DNA of 64,000 nt from Viola odorata (taxonomy: Eukaryota; Streptophyta; Magnoliopsida; Malpighiales; Violaceae): positions 38,984,579 through 39,048,578 of the forward strand of contig OY829542.1 of assembly GCA_963691705.1 (NCBI GenBank). Reading direction: 5' to 3'. The position numbers and the translations under genes are program-made. The notes under the pieces were generated by a model. The model was not told where the DNA came from and made no database searches. It was given only the letters and a program-made list of their open reading frames with translations. Each line of letters begins with the position of its first letter. Positions within the stretch are counted from its first letter, which is position 1. This document shows, piece by piece, positions 1 to 10,775 of this stretch.

Positions 1-1
1 A

Positions 2-1656
2 TTTGTTGCCATTTTGGGTGTCATGGTCATGGTCATGAATCCAAAGCCCTCTATTTTAATAAAACAACTAATTCAACTCCATACCTCAACTTTCTCATCA
101 GTACCATTTCCTTTGGTATTTCCCAGCTACAACAACAATCACCACCAAAAACACCACAACAAGCACAACAGCAGCAAAAAAGTTGTAAACATTTGTGATG
201 ATTTCCCACCTGACTTCCCACCACCAGACACTAACACAACTTCAATCCTCTGCGTCGACCGGAACGGATGTTGCAATTTCACAACCGTGCAATCAGCCGT
301 GGATGCGGTCGCAAATTCTAGCCTCAAAAGGACCATAGTATGGATCAACTCTGGGATTTACTAGTAAGTTAGAATTATGAATTATGATTCATGCAAAGTG
401 GTGGAATTAATTGATTACTTTTCTAATTTAATTTTTTAACTAGTTTCTATTCTCTTTTTTTGGTATTTAATTAACTAGTTGCCATCTAAATAAACAAAAA
501 CATTGACATGAGTTGTTTTTTCCTCTAAAGTTTGTTATAATATATGAATAAAATATTTTTTGTAATTATAGTGAGAAAGTGGTTCTTCCAAGAAGCAAAC
601 AGAATATTACATTTCAAGGGCAAGGCTACACATCAACTGCTATTGTGTGGAATGACACGGCTAATTCTTCACACGGGACATTTTATAGTGCTTCAGTTCA
701 AGTGTTCGCTAACAATTTCATTGCCAAGAATATCAGTTTTATGGTGAGATACATATATATACATGCACTCTTGCAACATAAATACAAATTTTGCTAAGAT
801 TTTTGTTGATTATATACGTGTGTGTAGAATGTGGCACCAATACCAGGACCGGGGGACATTGGAGCTCAAGCAGTTGCGATAAGAATATCGGGAGACCAAG
901 CAGCTTTCTGGGGCTGCGCTTTCTTTGGGGCTCAAGACACTCTTCATGACGATAGGGGCCGACATTATTTTAGGGATTGTTACATTCAAGGTTCTATTGA
1001 TTTCATATTCGGCAATGCAAGATCGCTATATGAGGTAACGACCATCTAGAGTAGTCAGCCACTAGTAGCGTGACTAAATGATGATGATGTTTAATTATAA
1101 ACCATTGGGATACAATATGGTTACAAAAAGTGGCCAATAACTATGATCCTTAATTACAGAAGTGCGAGCTAATATCGATGGCGAACCCCGTGGCAGTGGG
1201 GCAAAGGGTGATAAATGGAGCCGTTACAGCGCAAGGAAGAGCTTCAAAAGATGAGAACTCGGGTTTCACATTTGTGAATTGCAGCTTGGGAGGGACTGGA
1301 AGAATATGGTTGGGTCGAGCATGGAGGCCTTTCTCTCGGGTCGTTTTTGCCTACACAACCATGACTGACATCATCGCCCCGGAGGGTTGGAATGATTTCA
1401 ATGATCCCACAAGAGACCAGTATGTATATGTTTTATCTACGCGGTAAAAAATCAAAAATTAATATTTATTAATTCTCTCTACAATTTCCTTTAAAAACTC
1501 AGGACAATTTTCTATGGAGAATACAATTGCGTTGGTGTTGGAGCCAATACAAGCTTGAGAGCACCCTATGTCCAGAAACTTACCGATGCACAGGCTTCTC
1601 CTTTCCTAAATCTATCCTTTATTGATGCCGACCAATGGTTACAACCCTTTGCCTAA
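2..1656 (+). CDS. Pectinesterase (pectin methylesterase), five exons, 5' end probably outside the window
   Basis: Demethylesterifies cell-wall homogalacturonan, releasing methanol; acts in the apoplast. I read exons at 2-363, 572-743, 828-1034, 1160-1419 and 1503-1656, all with GT-AG introns and compatible phases, giving one unbroken frame to TAA at 1654-1656. From the first ATG (23) the product is 377 residues. Family signatures occur in order: GIYYEK, QAVAI, GAQDTL (catalytic Asp), DFIFGNA (catalytic Asp) and LGRAW (substrate Arg). No inhibitor-like PRO domain is seen, so this is the short (type II) class. The frame stays open to base 2 with hydrophobic residues ([12 protein letters not shown]), so a signal peptide may begin upstream of the window. 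It converges on the LSM3 gene. Family assignment is firm; the exact paralogue and start are not. Confidence 0.93.
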
Positions 1657-2028
1657 CAACATACATGTTTAATTATTCTCTCAATGCAAAATTTGTAATT
1701 ATTCAATTTATCTATTCAATATAGTTATTATTATAAATAAACGGATGAACATAATTAACGGGAAATATTAATTCAGCTTATGGGAACAAAATAAGAAAAT
1801 AAATGTGAATTTATCCCAGACCAGAAGAAACAATATGCAAATCCATACCAGGTTAGTCCCCCATTCATCAGTCATATCATATCTAGTCAAAATGCCCCAA
1901 ACCATAACTAATTTCCCAGACTAAGCATTTTTATAAGGTTATCATAAGAAATACAGTGATAGCAGCATGCTTGAATCCAAAAAAAGCTCTGACATGCCGA
2001 GATACTGCACTTTTGACTGTCCTCAACA
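1657..2028. other. Intergenic space between convergent genes
   Basis: This 372-base AT-rich stretch separates the pectinesterase stop from the LSM3 stop on the other strand, so it must hold both 3' untranslated regions. An AATAAA lies at 1736-1741, about 80 bases past the pectinesterase stop, and is a plausible polyadenylation signal for that gene. I see no coding potential. Confidence 0.6.
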
Positions 2029-5000
2029 TCAAGCAGTCCTCAACGGAGGAGACACCAGTATGACACCATCTCCTCTAACAAACAGAAAAGGCACCATTCG
2101 CTTTGAAGTCTGAAATAGAAGGAGAGACACAAGTAAGAAAAGAGAATTCTGCAAACAGAAGGAAACCCCCTTTGAACCACCTTTATATAGCAATATTTGG
2201 AGTTATTAACTACCAGCTGCACCAGTTTCCCATCATCAGTAAACCGATATTATAAACCAGATAATAATGGAAAAAGTTGCAGCATCACCAGTTTCATTAA
2301 CATCATTGTTCTCTTGATGTTTTCACCCTATTCCTTTCGAAAAGGAATCCAAGGTCACAGCTGAAATTCTAAGCATCTACCCTACAAGCTCCATGACCCA
2401 CATGCGCCTAAGACAAGCACGCAGAACACAGGGTAGTCTGCTCTCATCTTTGCAATGGAGCAGCTGGTGGTGGCCTTTCACAGAATATTTATGTTTCCTG
2501 CTTCCTAGGAGTTAGTACTCTGTTAACATAACTGCTTTTCCAGTTATGGCAGGGATGATTTCTGAAAATGGCTGTTAAAAATACAAATATGCCATAATTG
2601 TTCATATAAAAACCAAGATAAGAAGGGTTTGCATTGCATAATGCAGGGAAGCTTGATAGACAACTATTACTGATGAACTTTTATAGATCTTTCAAACAGA
2701 AGTGGCTACCCATCTCCTTTCATACATAAAAGATACTCGGTAACAATCCCAAAGCCCTCATTGACTACATGTGAGTATGTGATGTAGATGCAGTATCATA
2801 CTTCCAAACAAATATCAAACAATTTAGAACAATTTTAGACTCCCCACTACTAAGAAGCTGAGTAGTGCCCGTTTAATGCAGGAAGAAAGACTAGTAAAAC
2901 CATGCTGGGAGAGCCACGACTTTTAGGGATACAAAGAGAGAGTTCGAAAAAAAGAAAAAAAAGAGATATGGTATTGAACCAGAAAACAGAAAGTGTGGTG
3001 TGTAGAAATCCCCAATAAAATGGATTAGGCCATCAAACCAAAGGTCCCACAATCTCAGCCTAATTATAACAAAAGAACTCTCCATTACTCCAGGTTTTAG
3101 CAGAAGTCACATGACAAATAATTACAAAAGACATGAGGAGTTCTTTAGAAATAAAAGAGAAATGAATAGTTCATATATGGCTCATGCGACAAGGTACTAT
3201 CAAATATAAAGGCAAGAACTACCTTCTCTAGGTAACAAGAACTTCTACCACAAACATAACAAAAGTTATGAGCAAGTTGACTTATCAGAAAGAACCAAAC
3301 AAGGGCACCAATACACTTATTGTGCATTGAATTGCAAAGCAGACAGTAAAACAATTTAATAGGTGAATTATATTAACTACTTTTGGTGTATGTATCAGGA
3401 TTCAGAACACAATGAAATAAAGCAAGATTTGGGACGTGATGGTAATGTCAAAACAAGAATAGAGGGACGGTTATCAAGTTACAACAAAACCAAGGGAGAA
3501 CGACACAATTACCAACCTAAAAGTAAGAACTGAAATAGTAACATACCCGGACTATCTCTTCATAAGTTTCATCATCAATTTCAATGGTAGTAACAATTTC
3601 CTCAACGTCCCCAAGGATCATATTCAAATGCTGATCGTATGCCTGCAAATCCAGATTATGACCCACAAATGGAAATTAGGCATTAGAATTAAGAACGTTG
3701 TACTGTTGAGATAAAGTGAACAAAGGAAAGGTCAAAGTTTGGGCATTTTGTTTAAAAACGTCAGGGGCATTGTGTGATTCCCAAACTATTTGGATATCAC
3801 TAGATCTAGGTGTCTACTTTACATTTTAAAGTCCATTCAGTTTTTAAATAATTAATTTTTTTATAGCTTATTGGGGTTTGTTAGTAGTACATGAATAATC
3901 ATGGTTTCATACTTCAGATCCTGGGTGCCTGTTGCATAGGAGATTCGGCCCATTTAACCTTACAATCAATGTACCTATAAACCACTGTGCTCATAATGGT
4001 TTAATTTGAGTCAACAGTAACAAATTTATCAAAGGCTTAACAGATTCAACCCTTCCTAACAATCAGTTAGTGCAAGCAACTTAGTAAGGATTTCATTAAG
4101 CCATTGACAAGATTTCTACGAAATCACGGTGGTATCCAAGGATCAATGAAGAAACAAAACTTTATCTGCTGATATATTGATTCTTCCCTTGGATATCTAT
4201 GGCATGGTTTCGTCAAATACAATGGTTAATGACCCCAGAAGATGCACTATAAAATTTGACAAGTTGAGAATGATGCTTGTTAAAATAGAAGACTAGTAAC
4301 AATTAAAGGGATCGAGTTCAAGAAGTAGAATAACTTGACAGTGAGATGTTAAGAAGGTTCGATCAATAAACTGGAAAGCAGTACTGTGATCATAGAAAGT
4401 CATCAGGTCACATGTTTTGAGCCAGTTGGAGTTTAAGAACTTGAAGGAAACAAGAAACGGACTCATGGAGCTATGGTTTTCTTTTCCAAGTGATGTAAAG
4501 TCTGTCAAGGAAGTATATATTTGGTCCTAACACCCCAGCTACAGCTTGTGTCTCTCATTCTAGATTGGTAGAGTTCAATAGCTAACCAGCCACACACGAG
4601 CATACTCATTTGACAAAATATTTCTGCAGTGATCGATAGGATTATTTCCAAGCCCTTCAGGACAAATATCCAGCCCTTAGCCTTCCCCAACAGGATTCCT
4701 GGTGGGTGGGATTTGTCACGCAGATTCAATTCAAGTTGATACTAGGAGGATTATCACCAATGACACTTGAAAGCTTCAAGTTTTTGACAAACATTATTTT
4801 GTTTATTGACAGTTGTTTCTGTTAGCATCATTCAGAGGTAGTTAAGCCTGTTAGTAGTTGTAATGATGGTGTGCGGTAGCTAATGACAGATGATTATTAG
4901 TTGTTGATTCTATTCAGACACTGATATTGATTGCAAGCAATGAGAATCCAATCTAAACAAAAAGTAACTGCTGTATTAACACCGTTAAACCTCAAACCCT

Positions 5001-5312
5001 TCGACCCTAGTCTTAAACCCTTAAACCCTAATTGCTGCCAAGAAAGATAATAAACTTCCACTTAGGGAGTAATAGACACAGAATATAAGAACCCAATTAA
5101 GCGACAATGGTAAATCCAGAAAATCCAAGGATTCAAAGAGAAAGCTAGTAGTTTCTATGTAATACCGATAAATAATCAATAGACAGAAATTGACGTACGT
5201 GAAGTTTGCCGCGGAGTTCTCGGTCGGAGCGGAGCTTGACGTAGATACGTTCGTCGAGGCTGAGCCTGATGAGATCCAAGGGCTCTTTCACTGCACTCTC
5301 TTCGGTTTCCAT
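2029..5312 (-). CDS. LSM3: Sm-like protein LSM3 (U6 snRNP / mRNA decay), three exons
   Basis: LSM3 is a subunit of the LSm2-8 ring that binds the U6 snRNA 3' end in the nucleus and of the LSm1-7 ring in mRNA decapping. On the minus strand the exons are 5312-5199, 3642-3547 and 2109-2029, with donors GTACGT and GTATGT and two AG acceptors. The spliced frame encodes 96 residues without a stop, the usual size for LSM3. Exon 1 begins [20 protein letters not shown] and ends RELRGKLH. Exon 2 carries [13 protein letters not shown], the Sm1 motif region. Exon 3 carries [15 protein letters not shown], the Sm2 motif. Introns are long (1437 and 1556 bases). A telo-box AAACCCTAA at 5023-5031 lies in intron 1. 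None of the single-frame open reading frames here shows this gene; it appears only after splicing. Confidence 0.95.
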
Positions 5313-6668
5313 TCTTTCTTCCTAACAAACAGTCTCTTCTGTCTAAACGGCTCGCCACTTACTACCAGAGGTCCAGAGCTAAGTAGCAACTAGCAACCCG
5401 ATTCGGATCTATTAATTACAGCCCGCATACCCGAGACTTTTATGAGTTGTGCAGGTCATGGTTTTTTGAAAGGGCGGGTCATGTTTATTATTTGTGTTGT
5501 GTTAATTACTTATCAAACTCTCGACGCCTATAATTTTACGAGTTTTTTTTAATAGCTTGCCAAAATGATTCAGATTAGAATAACCTTTTTAGCAAATTTA
5601 GACTAACTCGTATTGAAAATTCATAAAATCAGTAAAATTGATAAACAAATCGATTTTACTAATTCAATTTTGCCTCATTTTAAAGTTTTTTTTAGCTTAA
5701 AAAAGGTCCAAATTGGACGCTTTAACTAAAGTGTGAGCTTCATTAATAGAATTTTCTATATGTAAAAAAGAAAAAAGAAATGTAAAATAATTTTGTATCA
5801 TGTTGTTGTGTTTAAACTTTGAATTATATTATGAGATATCAATTATTTTTTTAAAGTTTGCTTATAAATTAAAAGGTAAAATTATATAAAAAAACTTTAT
5901 AGTTTACAAAATATTCCACTTACTTTCCCTCTTTATAATCTAAAACTTTGCTAGATAAACTTTATAGTTCTCTATTGTAAACCTTTTTAGAGGTTAAAAA
6001 ATTCAAAATAAATGGTAAATAGTTAAAAGAAATTGATGACAAAAATGTAACAAATATCTTAGAGTTAACCCCTCTAAAATATTGATTTTTTAAAAGGAAT
6101 TAATTAATAAATTACTTTAAAATTATTTTATTTATTTCATTGTATTAAATTCTACCATTTTAATTACTTTTTTTCTTTTCAAAATTCATAACTTTTTACA
6201 ATTTTAAACTATCTATAGGGTTTTTTATATAATTTACCTTAAATTAAATTATTTGTAGCAAATGATGGAATCAATAATTAGTAAAACAAAGTGTAGGAAG
6301 ATTTAAAAAATGATATAATTAATAAAAATATTATAAATTTATAAACTTTTACGAATTTATATTCCGATTTTACCTTGCTTTTCATGCTGAGGTTATTAAT
6401 AAAAATATTATAAATTTAAAAACACTTACGATTTTACGTTTCGACTCAACATTCTGATTTTATCTCGACATTTCGTACCGAGGTAAAATCTCAAATTTGA
6501 CAACCTTCATTACAATTTTTAGGATAGCTATCAAGACCAAATTAGATACTGAATCGACTAAACTTTCAAGTTAATGGGTCATTGCTTTATTTACGCATAA
6601 AAATTAAGCAAGCAGGTAGAGTTGGAGCCCTTACATTGGTAAATTACTCATTTATATATATATATATA
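5313..6668. other. AT-rich intergenic DNA
   Basis: Upstream of LSM3. The first roughly 100 bases should be its 5' UTR and promoter. The rest is strongly AT-rich with no open frame, tRNA or clear repeat. A related pair of short segments (about 6315-6350 and 6385-6420, sharing 'ataaaaatattataaattt') suggests a small local duplication. It ends in a TA/TATC microsatellite at about 6652-6690. Confidence 0.5.
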
Positions 6669-7752
6669 TCTATATCTATATCTATCTATCTAAATATAAA
6701 AATTATGTGGTGAAACTCTCTTGGTGGTTTGAGAGGAAGCCACCTAGGATTCCTAAAACCCTCTCATAATACCTTGTGTCATTATTTGATACATTAGAAT
6801 TTGACACATGGCAATAAAAAAAAAATCTTTCATAACTTAAAAAACTTTTTGGTTACTCTATTTAATTTGTATAATTAATTCTTTTAATACAATCTAATTA
6901 AAATCTTAGTGGTAGAATTTAAAAGGACAATGTTCAAGAATTTGAAAAGTTACTCTAGTATGATTCTTTATATAAGTGTTCACAAATCTTCAATTTGTTA
7001 TACATTTCTATTAGATTTATACTTCATAAGAATAAAAATTAGTCTCATACTTTCTTAAGTTTAATTTTTAATTATTTATTTTATTTTGCAAACACTTATT
7101 TAGTATCTTATAGATTATTAGAAATATTTTCTTAATATTTCTAGATTCAATTCATGAATAATCTATATATATATTTAAAAAGTAAGTGGTGAAATTTTTG
7201 TGGTGGCTTACAAGGAAGTCACTTATTATTCCTAATTTTCTCCTACGATGTCACGTGTCATCACTTGGATACTTTAGAATTTGACACATAAATGTCACGT
7301 GTCATCACTTGGATACTTTAGAATTTGACACATAAAAATAAAAAGAAATAAAATATTCATAACTTAGAAAACCTTTTGGGTTATACTATTTAATTAATTT
7401 AATTTGTATAATTAATTATTTTAATACATTTTAATTAAAATGTTAGTGGTGAATTTGAAAAGAAAATGTTTAAGAATTTGAAAAGTTAGTCTAGCACGAT
7501 CCTTTATGTAAGTGTTCAGAATTTTTTTAATTTGTTATACATTTCTATGTGGTGTTGTATACTTCACAAGAACCAAAGTTAGTCTCATATTCTTTCAATT
7601 TAATTTTTAATTAATTATTTTATTTACCTAGCTTGCACTTGCATTTCATTAAGTATACTATCTTATATTTAAAAAAATGTAAAAAAATGTAAATTTAATT
7701 TGTGAAACGAATATTTATAATATAATTGCGCATCGCGCGACCTTGAGGTTAG
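6669..7752 (+). mobile_element. Helitron-like non-autonomous element: two tandem 5' copies sharing one 3' end
   Basis: Two related segments lie end to end: 6669-7161 and 7162-7752. Each starts TCTATAT and continues with a matching body (GTGGTGAAA..., then GAATTTGACACAT, then GTTATACATTTCTAT). Only the second has a 3' end with a short GC-rich hairpin (GCGC-ATC-GCGC, 7728-7738) followed 14 bases later by TTAG. A TC start, a hairpin near the 3' end, a CTRR-like terminus and an A|T insertion site (A at 6668, T at 7753) fit plant Helitrons. The terminus is TTAG rather than CTAG. No Rep/helicase is present. An unrelated AT-rich repeat remains possible. Confidence 0.5.
7248..7335 (+). repeat. 44-bp perfect tandem duplication
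   Basis: The unit beginning ATGTCACGTGTCATCACTT is present twice, at 7248-7291 and 7292-7335, with no difference I can see. It lies inside the second Helitron-like copy; the first copy has a single diverged version, so the duplication is recent. Confidence 0.85.
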
Positions 7753-8240
7753 TTAATAATTAATATATTTTATTCCCATGGAAAGACTTGCTTAATTAAT
7801 ATTAGTAAGAATTTCACTTTCTTTTGCTTGAATAACGTCATATATGTCTTGTGCTCCAATAAAGCGGAAATTAATTGTTTGTTTCAACTATTGTTGTCAT
7901 TTAATTGTTGGACCCATTCAATGTGGGGATAGTTTTGGTTGATGCAGTGGAGTACAAAGCAACATCCTTTGAAATTCAAGGAGCCGACTCTCCATCTTGT
8001 TCCGTGTTCGATAATTTCCCTACCAAAGAGAATGCTTCTTCATGTCCAAGAGGGGTTGCTAACTTGCTATATGTTTAGCATGCATGAAAGAGTCATTAGG
8101 GAAATCGAGTCCTCTCTTTCTTGAACCTTTTTACCACACCAAAATTTCACAAGCATTCGGCCAAGGTCTTTGTAGAGACTTCTCGGAAAGCGAAAGCATG
8201 ACGTAGAGTAAGAGGGGATGGCGGAAAACCAGTCTGAAAT
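7753..8240 (+). pseudogene. Unidentified coding remnant within repetitive DNA
   Basis: From 7939 to about 8078 one plus frame reads VDAVEYKATSFEIQGADSPS, continues for about 25 more residues and then meets a stop (TAG). Its composition is protein-like (balanced, with spaced Cys and Pro) and not typical of the low-complexity frames nearby. I do not recognise it. No start, promoter or partner exon is evident, so it is most likely a captured or decayed exon. Bases 8080-8240 hold nothing I can name. Confidence 0.2.
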
Positions 8241-9463
8241 TGTTGGGTACTGTCGCACCTGAAAAATCGACACAACACGAATGACGACCAAAAAAAAAAA
8301 CACAAATGAAGTTGTCACTCTATTGTTTCTAAGGTTTAGGAAAACCTATGGTCAAAAGAAAAATAAAAAGACTAAGAAACAAAAGAAAAGGGTATAACCC
8401 GAGAACTATGATTCGAGGTCAATTTATGAACTCAGGAAGGTGTCAAGCATCGGAGTCACATCCTAAAAAAGTTACCGGTTCTAAAAAAGTGTTTAAAAAT
8501 CACGTTAAAAAATATATAGTTTGGGCCCTCATAGGGAATCGCTGCTTTAGTTCTTAGGTTTGTTCGATTGATTTTAACCTAATTTATTACTGAGTTGTTA
8601 AAAGGAAAATAAACATTTTAATCCACTAAAATAAAGATAAAATGTCGCTTTCGCACCTATTTCGATTAAATATCGTCAAGTTCCAAAATTAATCTGTTTA
8701 CATGCATAATTCACTAAAAGAAATTACTATCATTTTATTAAGCTGTACTGAAGCGACGACTAACTGTTAGCATCGGGCCAATGCATGATTAATCTTATTA
8801 ACCAAACGATCCTAAGCATGCATAGACTAACGAGGTACCATTTTTGAATGGATGTGAAAAACACATCTATTGCTACCGGATTTTTTGACGCATTTTTACA
8901 TTTTTATCGTTTAGTATTATCAAGCCTTTTAAATCGTATTTCTATCTATCGTCAATCATTTGCTGTTTATTTGTCTATTTTATGTCATTTCGTGTCATTT
9001 CCATTTTTTCATATTTTGCTATTTTTTGTTCGAACTTCTATCGGTCCCGAGCGAGATTCCTCGAACCATAGATCGAACACTTTCGTTTATTAACGATATA
9101 TTATCTACTATTATTTTATTTCACGTCATTTAATTTAATTTTGTTTAGTTCACTTTGCTTTAGCATGCTTTTTCCGTTCGAACTTCTATCGGTCCCGGGT
9201 GAGTCTACTCGAACCATAGATCAAACTTTTTTCTTTGTTTACTATTTACCACTCATTTTTGTTTCACTTTACTGCATATTTTAGTAATTTTTGGTTCAGG
9301 CTTTTATTCATTTCAAATGAGTTCGCTTGTACCGTTGGCTCGAACCGAATAAATGAACTGTGATTGCCTTTCAAGATGAACTGAGACTGCCTTTCATCAT
9401 CCATCATCCATCCTCAGCCACACACCTCAAACTTGCTCCCTACTCCGGCCACTACTCACACCC
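8241..9463. mobile_element. Unclassified LTR/UTR-like block, left part of the framework element
   Basis: Bases 8320-8870 are a diverged direct copy of 29875-30590. Shared landmarks are TCTAAGGTTTAGG, a 'gggaaggtgt(t/c)a' block before GAGTCACATCC, and CGGGCCA-TGCATGATTAA. The block runs to 9463, where an Athila element is inserted, and appears to resume at 29453. A TG start at 8241 (TGTTGGGTAC) could be an LTR edge. From memory, similar 'gtgttaggcaccc' blocks occur in Ogre/Tat LTRs; I cannot confirm this. No coding capacity. Confidence 0.45.
9025..9350 (+). repeat. Three diverged direct repeats with a TCGAACTTCTATCGGTCCC core
   Basis: The core followed by CGAACCATAGATC is found near 9029-9075 and 9178-9225. 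A weaker third version (GCTTTTATTCATTTCAAATG...TTGGCTCGAAC) lies near 9300-9345. The spacing is about 150 and 120 bases. They lie in the unclassified retroelement block just left of the Athila insertion. Confidence 0.6.
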
Positions 9464-10775
9464 TGATCGTCACTCAAATATACTAATTTCCTGATGCCTA
9501 ATTGCATAGTTAAAATGTGTAAAGGGCAAGACAGGGTCGAACCACAGAGATTGAAGGATAAAAAGCTCACTAAAATATGTATGACAATGGATAAATGCAG
9601 CCAAATGGAACAGTAACTTAAAAGGGGGGGGGGGGGGTTTGGTCGATTGACCTAAAAGATCAATCACAGAGTTGGTTGCTAACAAGACAATTAATTAAGA
9701 GCATAAATCAAGGGCATGAAAATAAACAGTAATCAAGGGCATGAAAGTAAAGAGCAGTTGAGGGCAAGATGACAAGAAAGATTATAAACGAAGATATTAA
9801 TTCAGATGAGACGAGATCTTAGCAAAGGGGTATTCTTGGGTTGCGTCTAGGGCTAGATAATAATTGGCTCAAGGATATTCTATTCTCATGCCGTAGATAT
9901 GCTATAGGGGTCTATCACCTCCCCACACTGTCACTGCTAAAGAGATGACCTAGACACCTCGCCATTCTCCCAGGCTCCTCCCCACACTATCACTGCTAAA
10001 GAGGTAACCTAGACACTTCGTCATCCTCCCATACACCTCCCCACACTGTCACTGCTAAAAAGGTGTTGAGGGCACGATAATGACAGACAATCAAATACAA
10101 ACAATAAGAATATATTAAACGCATTTAGGCCTCTTAATTAATCCTTGCAACCCTTAAAACACCCTTTGCTAAGAAGATGAGCTTAGCCTTAGCCGCTCAT
10201 GCTAACAAGTAATAAAAACAAATCTAATAAATAACATAAAAGTAAAGAGACAAGAAAGGAAATGAAAGTTTAATAAATACCGGCCGGAGCTTAAAAGCTC
10301 CGGTTTGAAGAAGAGTTAATGGTGGCGGCTGCTCTAACAAAAGGGAGGAATAAATTCCCAGAAAAGAAAACCTAAGAGGCGACTGCCTAAAACTAAAAAT
10401 GAGATATGATGCCTAAAACCCTAAAACTAAAGGTATATATAGTATCCAGCCCACAAGAGGATAAAAATCCAGCTAAGGGGCGTACAAAAAGACAAATTCC
10501 AGCTAAGGGGAGAGAGTCACAACACATGTCCTTCAAGGGGAATATTCTGGAATCTCTGGGAGCGCCTGACATCTTTTAGAAACACATGGAATCCCGTGCG
10601 GATCTTCAAATATTCCTCTCTTTGGCTTTCGATCTTGATCTGATGTGGATGCGTCATGGGCACGAGACTGCTCACTGGTCTGGTTAGCGTCGAGGGCATG
10701 ATGACGCTCCGATGTTCTGGGCCCCCGAAAAGGCTAGAAAAGAGGATAAAATCACGTCCAAGAAACATGCTATCA
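9464..10775 (-). repeat. 3' LTR of the outer Athila
   Basis: 1312 bases, colinear with the 5' LTR at 28001-29452. It lacks about 120 bases that the partner has near 29279-29398, and its G-tract (9624-9637, 14 G) is much shorter. The sequence just inside it (10776-10800) reads on the element strand as GGGAAGTGTGGGGATG, a purine-rich stretch in the place expected for the polypurine tract. Confidence 0.88.
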
